A stretch of 64,000 nucleotides of DNA from the NCBI RefSeq assembly GCF_002909255.1, contig NZ_PIOB01000002.1, positions 310,001 through 374,000 of the forward strand, read 5' to 3'. Positions within the stretch are counted from its first letter, which is position 1, and each line of letters opens with the position of its first letter. Below the pieces are notes generated by a model. It saw nothing but the letters and a program-made list of their open reading frames with translations. It did not search any database and had not been told where the DNA came from. Both the position numbers and the translations under genes were made by a program. Below are positions 26,808-36,361 of this stretch, piece by piece. Source of the stretch: Arenibacter hampyeongensis (GTDB lineage Bacteria > Bacteroidota > Bacteroidia > Flavobacteriales > Flavobacteriaceae).

Positions 26808-28229
26808 ATGATAAAACCCAAGCACGCCGCAGATCAAATTCCTAAAATTCTAATGACCCTTTTGTTCATTGCCGCATTATACAGCAATGGCTACAGCCAA
26901 GAAAACTTGGGAAAAACTCCTAATTTCATTATCATCTTTGCGGATGATTTGGGGTATGGTGACATAGGCGCTTATGGTCACCCTACCATCAAAACCCCAC
27001 ATCTTGATCAAATGGCGGCGGAAGGGCAAAAATGGACCAATTTTTACGTAGGGGCCAGTGTCTGTACCCCTAGCAGGGCAGCCTTATTAACCGGAAGATT
27101 ACCAGTTAGAAGCGGTATGGCCAGCGATACAAAAAGGGTATTGTTCCCAAACTCCAAATATGGATTACCAAGCTCGGAGATAACCTTGGCAGAACAATTG
27201 AAGAAAGCCGGATATAATTCCGCCTGTATAGGTAAGTGGCACTTAGGACATAAAGAGGAATACCTACCTACAAACAACGGTTTTGATTACTATTTTGGCA
27301 TCCCCTACTCCAATGATATGGATTTTGTTGGCGATTATAAGGCCTTTAAGGAATCAAAAGGAAATTTACCCACCGAAAATTTTAATGTTCCTTTGATGAG
27401 GAATACCGAAATCATTGAAAGGCCTGCCAATCAAAATACAATAACCAAAAGATACGCTGAAGAGGCCATAGCCTACATTAAAAAAAACAAGGATAACCCC
27501 TTCTTTATTTACTTGGCCCACAATCTGCCCCATATACCACTATTTGCCTCCAAAGATTTTTTGGGCAAAAGTAAAAGGGGTATTTATGGCGATGTTTTAG
27601 AGGAAATTGATCATGGTATTGGCCAAATAATTGCTGCCTTAAAGGAGGAAGGATTGGACAAGAATACCATTGTTGTCTTTACCTCGGACAACGGCCCATG
27701 GCTTTCCTATGGGGTTAATGGTGGAAGTGCAGGATTGCTGAAAGCTGGAAAGGGTATGACCTGGGAAGGCGGTATGAGGGAACCTTGCATTTTTTGGTCC
27801 CCAAACAATATTAAACCAGCTGTTATATCCGAATTGGGTACCACTATGGACCTTTTCTCTACATTTAGTGCCTTGGCCGGTGTACCAATGCCCAAGGACA
27901 GGATCATGGATGGTTATGACCTAAGTGGTACGTTATTTAAGGGCGATCCAACTCCAAGAAAGGGTGTTTTCTACTATAGGGGAACACAGTTGTATGCCGC
28001 CCGACTTGGAGATTACAAGGCACATTATATTACGGAGGGTTCCTATGGGCAGTTTGGCGAAAGGGAGGTACACGATCCACCTATCCTATACAATTTAAGT
28101 GTGGACCCATCTGAAAAATTTGATTTAGGCGCAGGTCACCCAGAAATTCTTGCCGAAATTGATCTTATGGTCAAGGAGCACCAATCCAAATTGGTAAAAG
28201 GAAAAGACCAACTGGCAGATATAGAATAA
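26808..28229 (+). CDS. secreted arylsulfatase (S1 family, Cys-type)
   Basis: The product has 473 residues. An N-terminal signal sequence (hydrophobic about residues 14-28) is followed by the sulfatase fold: metal-binding Asp pair ADDLGYGD (45-52), the formylglycine signature CTPSR (Cys86-Arg90, then AALLTGR), GKWHLG, and a second metal site FTSDNGPW. It hydrolyses sulfate esters in the periplasm or outside the cell after Cys86 is oxidised. The maturation enzyme (radical-SAM anSME or FGE) is not in the window. It follows the APH-like kinase by 72 bp and may share the operon, which would imply a sulfated substrate, or it may have its own promoter in that gap. Marine flavobacteria usually have many such genes. 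Confidence 0.9.
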   Translation: MIKPKHAADQIPKILMTLLFIAALYSNGYSQENLGKTPNFIIIFADDLGYGDIGAYGHPTIKTPHLDQMAAEGQKWTNFYVGASVCTPSRAALLTGRLPVRSGMASDTKRVLFPNSKYGLPSSEITLAEQLKKAGYNSACIGKWHLGHKEEYLPTNNGFDYYFGIPYSNDMDFVGDYKAFKESKGNLPTENFNVPLMRNTEIIERPANQNTITKRYAEEAIAYIKKNKDNPFFIYLAHNLPHIPLFASKDFLGKSKRGIYGDVLEEIDHGIGQIIAALKEEGLDKNTIVVFTSDNGPWLSYGVNGGSAGLLKAGKGMTWEGGMREPCIFWSPNNIKPAVISELGTTMDLFSTFSALAGVPMPKDRIMDGYDLSGTLFKGDPTPRKGVFYYRGTQLYAARLGDYKAHYITEGSYGQFGEREVHDPPILYNLSVDPSEKFDLGAGHPEILAEIDLMVKEHQSKLVKGKDQLADIE

Positions 28230-28308
28230 ATTATGGTAGGGAAACAGCCCTAAAGTTCAATGGAAATTTAGTCTATTAAGCTTTGGGCTATTCTTTTACT
28301 ATAGATTA

Positions 28309-29277
28309 CTACTCATCCAGCCTAGTGGCCCGCTTTCCAGCAATTAAACTTAAGATCAAAATCTGCGTAGCATGGAATATCATAAGGGGCAGTAAAATGA
28401 TCCCTATGGAAGCCATATTGCCAAACAGAATTTTTGAAAAAACGGTCCCGTGCACCAAGGATTTTTTTGTGCCGCAAAATTGGGCGGTAATCTGGTCCTC
28501 CATATTAAATTTCAATTTTTTAGCTACAAAACCTGTTAAAAAAAATGCTACATAAAACAATGCCAATACCGCTACAAAAAGTATCAACAATTCCAAAAAA
28601 GACACAGTACTAAATATGTCATTTCCGAACGATTGAGCAAAACTTTTATAAATAATGAGCAAAATAATCGACTTGTCAAAGAGCGACAATTGACCGCTAT
28701 ATTTTTGTGCAATAAACCCTAAAAAGCGTTGTAATAATAAACCCATGAAAACGGGAAACAAAATTTGCAGTATTAGCTTTGTGTATATTTCCATAAAGTC
28801 GAAATCCGTATGGGTTTTCTGCACAAAAAGTCCCATCCATAATGGGGTGAGGACTATCCCTATGACACCGGAAATACTGGCATTAAAAATTGCAGCCGGG
28901 ATGTTACCTTTGGCCATGGAGACCATGACCACCGAGGAAGATACCGTGGATGGTAAGGCAGCCAAAAAGAAGAACGCCAACCAAAGGGTCTGTTGCCCTA
29001 CACTATGTATGAGGGGATAAAATGCCAAAACAATTAAGGGAAAAATCAAAAAAGTGGATGCCTGTACCAATAAGTGCAACTTCCAGTTCTTAAGTCCGGC
29101 CTTTAATTTATGTGGACTCAATTTTAATCCGTAAAAAAAGAAGATAAATGAAATTCCTATCACACTAATTGTATCGATCGGAACGCCACTATCTGCCATA
29201 CCCCAATGTGGAAAAAAATAAGCTATCCCTATGACAGCTATTATGGATAGGACAAACCCATCGATCTTAATTTTCAT
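28309..29277 (-). CDS. bile acid:sodium symporter-like (SBF-like) transporter
   Basis: The product has 322 residues with about 9-10 hydrophobic segments throughout and few soluble loops. Features such as LPSTVSSSVVMVSMAKGNIPAA and FCGTKKSLVHG match the SBF-like/CPA family (DUF4137 type), a relative of bile acid:sodium symporters. It sits in the inner membrane, probably moving an organic anion with sodium. It is convergent with the sulfatase gene, with 79 bp between them, and a modest TAGGG/CCCTA stem near 28237-28252 may separate them. No regulatory clue or substrate is visible. Confidence 0.82.
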   Translation of the reverse strand: MKIKIDGFVLSIIAVIGIAYFFPHWGMADSGVPIDTISVIGISFIFFFYGLKLSPHKLKAGLKNWKLHLLVQASTFLIFPLIVLAFYPLIHSVGQQTLWLAFFFLAALPSTVSSSVVMVSMAKGNIPAAIFNASISGVIGIVLTPLWMGLFVQKTHTDFDFMEIYTKLILQILFPVFMGLLLQRFLGFIAQKYSGQLSLFDKSIILLIIYKSFAQSFGNDIFSTVSFLELLILFVAVLALFYVAFFLTGFVAKKLKFNMEDQITAQFCGTKKSLVHGTVFSKILFGNMASIGIILLPLMIFHATQILILSLIAGKRATRLDE

Positions 29278-29495
29278 ATTAGATTTCTATTTTATGATTG
29301 GTCTGGTTTAAAATATGAAGTAATCCCATTTTGGATAAATTTATAACACCAGAACCTAAGGCCAATAAAAATTCGAATCCTTACCATTTTGACTTCAAAC
29401 AAGCGGGCATTGCGGCATCAAAAATAGAATATTATTTTGTAAGTTGGTAACTGTTTCTACTTCCAATACATCATTCAAAAAATAATCTATAAATT

Positions 29496-30578
29496 CTAAT
29501 CGGAAACATTGTATTCGATATTCATAACCTTGAATTTCCCATAAACAAATTCCCCCTTAGAATAGTGCCATATCGCCTCGCCATAGGTAGGTAATTTATA
29601 ACCATTAACATCCTTATAATTGCTTGCAGGAGTGCTAAAAGGGAAAGCCTTCATTTCTGGTATGGAATAACGGTCATGGGATATGAAGTTTACCAATTGA
29701 CCTGCTTCATTAAAGTATAAAATGGCAGTTATTATGGTTCCATGGTTATTAAAGGTTGCTTTTGCGCTCAAGGCATCCAAGCTTTCCCAGCTAATACTAT
29801 CAGCAATAAGGGCTGCCGGGGCAAATAAACACAGTTCGTTGAAGTAGGTAACGGTTTCCGTAGGATACATTTCAGAATCGTGAATATCCACAACCGAAAA
29901 TAAGGATAGGAGTTTGATATTCATACCGGCTCCTTCCCTATTGTATTTATGGTAACCATTTGTAGGAAGTCCATTTACCTTGGCCTTCATAAAGAACAAT
30001 CTCGCGGGCGAACCAAAAAAATTATATTGTTCTGAAGTAAATTTAAACCAAGCCTTTCCCCTTTCCCTCATTTCTCCCTCAAAGATAATTTTCATATTAT
30101 AAATTTTTGGCTTTCCTACTGCCCCCACATAACGCAGATAGTTCTGGACGCATTCTGGCAAATGTTCCAAATCTTTTTCATTTAAAGTTTCATGAATTGG
30201 GGCCACTGCCTTAAGTGCAGTATCAACATCCCGGGTATAACTCCCCTCAAATGTCAAATTGGATTGGCCTATTATGGCCGCTCCCAAAATAATGACATTG
30301 ACAATAGTCCCATATTTGGCATCTGCCCAGGTTATAAAAATCAAGCATTGGGAAAGAATCACTATAACAATGCCAAGTAATGGCCACCAGTCCTTTCTTA
30401 AAAAGAATCCAATTGCCGTCACTATAGAGAGTAAGGCCGCTAAAATCCAAAGTAAGCCCATTGGCCTTGAAATTTCTCTGGCAAATTGTGACATCTCCCC
30501 AAATTGGAAAGCTTTGGCAAAACCCAGCAAATGTATAAGGCCGTGTAAGATCATTAATAACACCAACGCAATGCGCAT
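29496..30578 (-). CDS. membrane protein of the DUF6544-like type
   Basis: The product has 360 residues from ATG 30578, which is chosen because AAAGGAG lies 6 bp before it, a rare clear Shine-Dalgarno site here; an upstream start at 30602 is less likely. Three to four transmembrane segments occupy residues 1-110, including a LHGLIHLLGFAKAF segment. The rest is a soluble domain (LPECVQNYLRYVGAVGKPKI, GEMRERGKAWFKFTSEQYNF, and SYKLPTYGEAIWHY-type sequence near the end) that matches my recollection of the DUF6544 family. Function is unknown. It is followed on the same strand by nothing close, and it is 70 bp downstream of the coiled-coil gene, so the two could be cotranscribed. Confidence 0.6.
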   Translation of the reverse strand: MRIALVLLMILHGLIHLLGFAKAFQFGEMSQFAREISRPMGLLWILAALLSIVTAIGFFLRKDWWPLLGIVIVILSQCLIFITWADAKYGTIVNVIILGAAIIGQSNLTFEGSYTRDVDTALKAVAPIHETLNEKDLEHLPECVQNYLRYVGAVGKPKIYNMKIIFEGEMRERGKAWFKFTSEQYNFFGSPARLFFMKAKVNGLPTNGYHKYNREGAGMNIKLLSLFSVVDIHDSEMYPTETVTYFNELCLFAPAALIADSISWESLDALSAKATFNNHGTIITAILYFNEAGQLVNFISHDRYSIPEMKAFPFSTPASNYKDVNGYKLPTYGEAIWHYSKGEFVYGKFKVMNIEYNVSD

Positions 30579-30648
30579 ATTCCACTCCTTTAAAATTAAC
30601 AATAAACAAATCTAAAAATAGCCACTTGTGTCAGCGATGTTGTTTAAT

Positions 30649-31098
30649 TCAATGGTCCAGTAAATTGGCGAGGGACTCACTATCGATTATAAATTCTGTT
30701 ATGGCAAAGGCCCCTTTCCTATTAGTACGAAACAGTTTCACGAAATTCTCCACCTCCTCTTCAAGATGTTCATGCTCTGTCCTAATTATGCCAGCATCGA
30801 CTTTATTATGATTTGCAACCATTTGTCCTAATGTATTCTTATGTCTTCCAACTTTCTCAAGTAAATCCCTATTTTTTTTCTTTAAGTCATACAATCCAGC
30901 TTTTAGTTTTTTCACCATATCCAAATTCTCAGGCCTGGTAATCCACATAAAATATTTATCTATTAAATGATGTATAAAGCGAAGATCATCCCTGTAGAAC
31001 TCCAGATCCGATTTCCAGTGCTCGGTCAGTACATACAGCTCGGACCATGGCCCGTCCTTAACAAATTGAGCTTCCCTATTGTTTTCCATGTTTTGCAT
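30649..31098 (-). CDS. hypothetical charged coiled-coil protein
   Basis: The product has 149 residues and is soluble and strongly helical, with heptad-like runs (about residues 55-85 and 105-125; KKKNRDLLEKVGRHKNTLGQ and HEHLEEEVENFVKLF). No catalytic or metal motif is seen and I do not recognise a named family. Two starts, 31098 and 31089, are possible. It is divergent from a universal stress protein with 157 bp between, so both may share control under stress. A stress-related role is inferred only from that neighbour. Confidence 0.6.
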   Translation of the reverse strand: MQNMENNREAQFVKDGPWSELYVLTEHWKSDLEFYRDDLRFIHHLIDKYFMWITRPENLDMVKKLKAGLYDLKKKNRDLLEKVGRHKNTLGQMVANHNKVDAGIIRTEHEHLEEEVENFVKLFRTNRKGAFAITEFIIDSESLANLLDH

Positions 31099-31255
31099 GA
31101 CGATAATTTTTAAGGATTATAGCATTAAAATTAGACCGTATAGAGGTCTTTGAAAATGATATAAATCATATGGCCTTTTAATACGTATGACAAAGGTCAT
31201 TGGTAAATTGGGAATATTGATTTAGTTTCAAGAACGCAACTCAAAGCATTATGAA

Positions 31256-32098
31256 ATGAAAACCATTCTTTACGCTACAGACTTTTCCCGGCAGGCGGTC
31301 GCCGCATTAAGGTTGGCCTACCTAATGTCTGAAAATTTCAACTGCAAATTAATTGTAATGCACGTATTTAGTATTCCAATAACCCTTAGTACCGTCTCCG
31401 TAAGCCACATTAATAAAGAAAAAAGATTATTGTCCGAAAATCACAGCAAATTGAGAGACTATTGTACCCGTTACCTTGGGGAAATTCGGGAAAGTAGCAA
31501 TATTGATTTTGTAGTCGAGGAAAACGTTTCGATCACAGACGGAATCATAGGGAAAGCGATAGAATTTGATGCTGACCTCATCACTGTAGGAACCAAAGGT
31601 GCAAGTGCCATTAAGGAATTTCTATTGGGAAGTACAACCAAGGGTTTGATCAAAAAAGCGTCTTGTACAGTTTTGTCGGTTCCCGAAATGTCTAGAACCG
31701 ATTCCTTCAAAACCATGGTCTATGCCACCGACTTTGAACAGGCCGATATTTTTGCCATTAAAAAACTTGAGATAATCGCCAGTATCTTCGACGCCCAAAT
31801 AAGGATAGTTCATATTTCTTCCAAAGAAGAATATGCGGGAGATCAACAAATGGAATGGTTTAAAGGTATGTTACAGCAAAATGTACGGTATGGAAAAATA
31901 ACTTTCGATTTAATATTCTCCGATCAAATTTTTGAGGAATTAAATGGTTACTTGGATAAATCCGAAGCCAACTTGTTAGCCATGCTGGAACGAAAGGACA
32001 ACTCATTTCTACAGAGATACTTGCGTAAAGATCTGGTACAAAAAATGGTATCCAATATTGCCATTCCCCTCTTAAGTTTTAACACTGCCGGATTATAA
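31256..32098 (+). CDS. universal stress protein, two UspA domains
   Basis: The product has 280 residues. The first UspA domain (1 to about 145) keeps the ATP-binding pattern G-x2-G-x9-G-S/T (GTKGASAIKEFLLGST) and the start ILYATDFSRQA. The second domain (about 150-280) begins MVYATDFEQAD but has lost the glycine motif, as is usual for tandem Usp proteins. It is a cytoplasmic stress-response protein with nucleotide-binding capacity. It is divergent from the coiled-coil gene. It is monocistronic as far as can be seen: the next gene on either side is on the opposite strand. Confidence 0.88.
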   Translation: MKTILYATDFSRQAVAALRLAYLMSENFNCKLIVMHVFSIPITLSTVSVSHINKEKRLLSENHSKLRDYCTRYLGEIRESSNIDFVVEENVSITDGIIGKAIEFDADLITVGTKGASAIKEFLLGSTTKGLIKKASCTVLSVPEMSRTDSFKTMVYATDFEQADIFAIKKLEIIASIFDAQIRIVHISSKEEYAGDQQMEWFKGMLQQNVRYGKITFDLIFSDQIFEELNGYLDKSEANLLAMLERKDNSFLQRYLRKDLVQKMVSNIAIPLLSFNTAGL

Positions 32099-32371
32099 AC
32101 TGTAATGTAAACCCCTTTGCTCCAAGCAATAGTTAAGTCTAAAAGTCATATTATCCTTCCTGTGAAGAAAAATGATGTTTATACGATTACAAAAACCAAA
32201 ACTTCCAGGTTCTCACCCGTAATAACCGATAAGCCTGTACTGGACAGGGATAGTACAATAATCCTTATTTGGATCAACAAACTGAAAAAATTAAATCAAA
32301 AAAGCTACTACCGGCATTGGCTAAAGAACTATTTCTAAACTTTCAGCACTTTTAAGATAAGGCAAGGGCCA

Positions 32372-33679
32372 TTAACGGCCCTCTTCCCTTCCGCCTGCAT
32401 ATCTCAGTACCAGATATCCTACCAAACCGGAAACAACCGAGCCGATCAAGATACCCACCTTAGCAGAGTCTATGAGTAATACGTTATCTGAAAATGCCAG
32501 GTTAGCAATAAAAATAGACATAGTAAAGCCCACCCCCGCCAAAATAGCTATTCCGGAAACCTGTATAAAATTCATGTCATCGGGCAATAGGGCTAACTTG
32601 AATTTAACACCCAACCAAGACATCAATGTAATACCTACCAATTTACCGAAAAACAAGGCCAAAGCGATATTTATCATCAAAGAGGTATCAAACTCTACAT
32701 TGGTACTGAAAACCACTCCTGCATTGGCCAAGGCAAAAACCGGCATAATAAAATAAGCCACCCAACCATGAAGTCGATGCTCCAACCTTTGAAGTGGCGA
32801 TGTAAATTTATCGGTCAAGTCTTCCAAGTCGTCCATATGTTCTATTTGTTCTTTGGATAAGACTGGAACCTTTTCGTTATTCGATCTGGAAATACCTTCA
32901 ATTATTTTGGATAGGTTCTCATTAAAATAATTCATATCGATCTTTTGCCGTATGGGCACTGTAAAGGCCACTAGCACACCTGCTATTGTAGGATGTATAC
33001 CCGATTTCAAAAATAACAACCAAATAATAAATCCAAGAATTACAGTCAAATATTTGGAATAAATACCTTTAAAACCGAGATAAGAAAGCACTAGAAAGGG
33101 AATCAAAGAATATAAAATTAGAAGCCAATCAACCCCACCGCTATAAAAAATAGCAATTACCAAGACAGCACCTAAATCGTCCACTATGGCAAAAGCCGTA
33201 AGGAATATCTTTAAACTTAAGGGCACTCTTTTGCCTAGGAGCTGAAGAATTGCTAATGAAAAAGCAATATCGGTTGCCATTGGAATCCCCCATCCCGGAG
33301 CCGTTTGGGGCTGATTATTCAATAAAAGAAATAAAGCCAGTGGAAAGAGCATTCCCCCCATTGCTGCAAACAACGGAAATATAGCTTTACGGAGTTCGTT
33401 AAGTTCTCCAATCAGCAATTCTCTTTTTATTTCCAAACCGATTAAAAAGAAAAATAAGGCCATGAGCCCATCGTTGATCCAAAGAGAAAGCGGTTTTGTA
33501 AGCTTAAAAGCGTCTGAACTGATACCTATATTATATTGCCATAAGGAATTGTAAGATTCACTAAACCCAGAATTTGCCCAAATCATGGCTATGAGTGTGG
33601 CACTAAACAAGAGAATACCACTTAAACTCTCGATTTTTACAAATTTTTGAAACGGTGTAAGAATAATTCTTTTAATCAT
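32372..33679 (-). CDS. nhaA: Na+/H+ antiporter NhaA
   Basis: The product has 435 residues from ATG 33679; a longer frame to 33754 adds an unlikely leader. It is a typical NhaA with 12 hydrophobic segments and the conserved Asp pair Asp167-Asp168 in AIVDDLGAV, equivalent to D163/D164 of E. coli NhaA, plus the unwound-helix region MATDIAFSLAIL. An extended cytoplasmic loop (about residues 260-310, charged) between helices is typical of Bacteroidetes NhaA. It exports Na+ in exchange for protons and supports salt and alkaline tolerance, in keeping with a marine habitat. It is monocistronic between the Usp gene and the FUSC gene. Confidence 0.93.
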   Translation of the reverse strand: MIKRIILTPFQKFVKIESLSGILLFSATLIAMIWANSGFSESYNSLWQYNIGISSDAFKLTKPLSLWINDGLMALFFFLIGLEIKRELLIGELNELRKAIFPLFAAMGGMLFPLALFLLLNNQPQTAPGWGIPMATDIAFSLAILQLLGKRVPLSLKIFLTAFAIVDDLGAVLVIAIFYSGGVDWLLILYSLIPFLVLSYLGFKGIYSKYLTVILGFIIWLLFLKSGIHPTIAGVLVAFTVPIRQKIDMNYFNENLSKIIEGISRSNNEKVPVLSKEQIEHMDDLEDLTDKFTSPLQRLEHRLHGWVAYFIMPVFALANAGVVFSTNVEFDTSLMINIALALFFGKLVGITLMSWLGVKFKLALLPDDMNFIQVSGIAILAGVGFTMSIFIANLAFSDNVLLIDSAKVGILIGSVVSGLVGYLVLRYAGGREEGR

Positions 33680-33922
33680 ATAATTTAAAAGTGTGTGAAC
33701 GGAAATGCCATGAGTGTATAAAAATACATAAATGCCACCAATAGCAAAGGACAAGTCTTTATTCCTATATCGGAATTCTCCACCAAGTCATAGGGATAAC
33801 AATCAAAAAATCATTAAGATCCGGTTTAAATCAAATTATTTCCAAGGCACTTAAAAGCATTAGGCTTGCCATAGTTTCCCTTCTTTTCCCTTTGGTCATA
33901 AACCTTATGTCTGGACGGGTTA

Positions 33923-36157
33923 TTAATCAAACTCGATTTTTGATATCAACCTTAGCATTTTCCCGCTTAGGGCAAATAGCCACTGCATTTGCTCCGTAAC
34001 TAGATGGGCTTCTTGAAGATCTCGATCCAATCGAATATCCAAATTGGGGGAAAGCTCTATATTCTGTGGAACAAAGGTTGGAAGCTGTTCCTTAGAAAAT
34101 TCATCCAAGTGCTGGTCGTTGGGCGCATCGTTTGATTCCGAATCTTTCAAGGCCATTAGTACTTGCCCCAGGTTTTGATCAATTTTAGAAATAAAGTCTT
34201 TGAATTTTACAGAGGCCTCTGTGGTAGGATTGTTCTGGATATAGGTACTAAACGATGCCAATGATGATAGAAAGGTATGGTTCAGCACTACCAATTCGTA
34301 AATTTTATCCAAATATTTTTGTTTGGACACGGGTTCTTGTGCCATTCGTTGAAATGCAGAACTAAGGTTGGAAGTTTCTACGAATGCTTTCTTGCGTGAC
34401 ACCTTGTAGGTGGTAGTCACTTTTCCCTTGAGTTCATAATAAAGGGCTATTTGGACCAGGAACTCCCTATTGGCTCTAACGCTATTTTCCAATTGCTGCC
34501 TTATTTCCATGAATCCCCAAGCCGGCCAAATCCATAACATGGCCACAAGGGAAAGTCCCGCACCGATTAATGTATCCAGTACTCGGAATTGGATAACTGT
34601 TAGCACATCCGGGCGGATAATGGCGTATATAAAAACTACACTCAAGGTTATAAAGGTTGCCCCTGCCCTATAATTCTTCTGAACCATAGAAAATGCAATA
34701 ACCAATGATATCACTCCCAGAACTCCAAATACATAGGGATTCTGAGTTAGAAAAACAAAGCCTGTTGCAATGGCACCGCCTATAAGAGTTCCAATAATTC
34801 TATCCTTTGAACGCGATTTGGTAAGACCGTAACTGGGCCGCATAATTACGATAATGGTCAAGAGAATCCAATAAGGATTCTGAAAATCGAAGTAAGAACC
34901 AAGAGCGTACCCAATCATAACAGTAACGGCTAACCTCAATGAATGTTTAAATATGGTGGACTTAAAACTGAAGTTCCTTATCAATAGTTTGTGATCATAA
35001 TCTTGGTGAACTATAAAACGCCTGGAAGCAGTCTGATCCACTAAATCGACCGAACCCATATCTGGATTCCCTAGAAGCCATTTTATCTTTTTAAGTTTTT
35101 CAAATTGCTTTTCCTGATATTCCAAAAGGTTTTGCAGCATTAAGAAACCCTCGTAATCCGAAGCTTCCCTCTCCTTCCTTAATAAAGCTACTTCCTGCTT
35201 TACCTTGGCAAAACATTCGGACAGTTTGGAGTTATTCGGAAACTTACTTTGGTCGGTTCCCACTTCGGCCATTATCCTTAATTGGCGGGACATTTCAAAA
35301 ATTAGGTTTTGAAAACTCCTAATATACTCCGGATGGTCGTTAAAAAGAGCATCCATTTTGTCATAATTCACAGGGTTGGCGATTGCCGTTTCTAGCATAT
35401 CTACCAATTCAACAAATACCAATAATCGTTTGGCCTGATAGTTAGATCGGCCTGAGCTTCTTCGTGACAGAAGCAAAATTTCCCTTAGGGTTTCGTGATG
35501 TTCAATTAATTTACTTTGTACCTCATATAATTTGGACTGCAATTCCTTTCGAACGGCATGTGGTCCTACTAAATTACCTCTAGTTTCCAGAAATTGAGCA
35601 GTAAGAACAAAGGTTTCTCCAAAAAGTTCCTCGGTCTGCGCTTTTGGGTTTATACGGTACCAAAGGACTGCCAATAATAAATACCAAAGTCCACCAACAC
35701 CAACCAACAACGCATATTGATAGATTTCCAATTCCTGGGAATCATGGGCGAAACTCAACACCAGGGCCAATAATCCCGAAAAACTAATTAGCGAAGCCCT
35801 AAACCCATAAATAGAGATAAATGCAATTGCAAATGTTAAAATTCCTAAAATTGGCAGCATCAACCATGTCTCGAACTTCAAATATCCGCCAATGAAACTC
35901 ACTACCATGACCAATGCAGCAGAAAACAGGATTCCGAACTTTTTGTGGCGGTAGCTTCCACTTACATCACTGGGGGAACTCCAAAAAGCTCCCAAGCTAA
36001 GAGCCAATCCAATTTCTAAATGTCCGAACAAAATACCCCCTAAAATAGGCACGGTAACTGCAATGGCGATGAGTATGGCCTTGGAGAAACTAGTACTTTT
36101 CAAGAACTGCAACAGCTCCTTACTATAAGAGGTAATGATTTGGGAAATTGATTTCAA
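33923..36157 (-). CDS. FUSC family inner-membrane protein (YccS/YhfK-like)
   Basis: The product has 744 residues arranged as two copies of a membrane module: about 6 transmembrane segments (residues 20-165), a long soluble helical region (about 180-400), a second set of transmembrane segments (about 400-540) and a soluble C-terminus. The second membrane set contains LLTIIVIMRPSYGLTKSRSKDRIIGTLIG-type sequence, diagnostic of the FUSC (fusaric acid resistance-like) superfamily. These proteins are proposed to export aromatic or other organic acids, but YccS-like members are poorly characterised. No membrane-fusion partner lies beside it. It is divergent from the MerR regulator gene with about 200 bp between. 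Confidence 0.85.
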   Translation of the reverse strand: MKSISQIITSYSKELLQFLKSTSFSKAILIAIAVTVPILGGILFGHLEIGLALSLGAFWSSPSDVSGSYRHKKFGILFSAALVMVVSFIGGYLKFETWLMLPILGILTFAIAFISIYGFRASLISFSGLLALVLSFAHDSQELEIYQYALLVGVGGLWYLLLAVLWYRINPKAQTEELFGETFVLTAQFLETRGNLVGPHAVRKELQSKLYEVQSKLIEHHETLREILLLSRRSSGRSNYQAKRLLVFVELVDMLETAIANPVNYDKMDALFNDHPEYIRSFQNLIFEMSRQLRIMAEVGTDQSKFPNNSKLSECFAKVKQEVALLRKEREASDYEGFLMLQNLLEYQEKQFEKLKKIKWLLGNPDMGSVDLVDQTASRRFIVHQDYDHKLLIRNFSFKSTIFKHSLRLAVTVMIGYALGSYFDFQNPYWILLTIIVIMRPSYGLTKSRSKDRIIGTLIGGAIATGFVFLTQNPYVFGVLGVISLVIAFSMVQKNYRAGATFITLSVVFIYAIIRPDVLTVIQFRVLDTLIGAGLSLVAMLWIWPAWGFMEIRQQLENSVRANREFLVQIALYYELKGKVTTTYKVSRKKAFVETSNLSSAFQRMAQEPVSKQKYLDKIYELVVLNHTFLSSLASFSTYIQNNPTTEASVKFKDFISKIDQNLGQVLMALKDSESNDAPNDQHLDEFSKEQLPTFVPQNIELSPNLDIRLDRDLQEAHLVTEQMQWLFALSGKMLRLISKIEFD

Positions 36158-36310
36158 AATGTATTATTTCAGCTTTAAAGATACAATTTGCCCAAGTGCA
36201 CAACAAATATTAAAACCTAGTATTTGTTGGGTTTCCAAGTTTTAAGCTAACAAAGCAGCCTAAAAAAACCAAAGGGCTGAGCTACATTGAAATTAGCTTA
36301 GGCCCCAACT

Positions 36311-36346
36311 TTGAAATAAGTCATAAAAACTATATTTTTGTTTAAC
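36311..36346 (+). promoter_or_regulatory. Bacteroidetes promoter with overlapping GTTTAAC element before the MerR gene
   Basis: A -33 TTG (36311-36313), a 19-bp spacer and the -7 box TATTTTTG (36333-36340) lie 22 bp before ATG 36362. GTTTAAC (36340-36346) overlaps the end of the -7 box and matches the half-site found at two downstream promoters, which suggests autoregulation by the encoded MerR protein. Confidence 0.65.
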
Positions 36347-36361
36347 CTTTTTTTAGAAAAA

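Noticed and set aside
32117-32338. 73-codon open frame after the universal stress protein
   Set aside because: It starts with TTG, has no ribosome site, no recognisable motif and an unlikely composition. It may be a remnant but cannot be supported.
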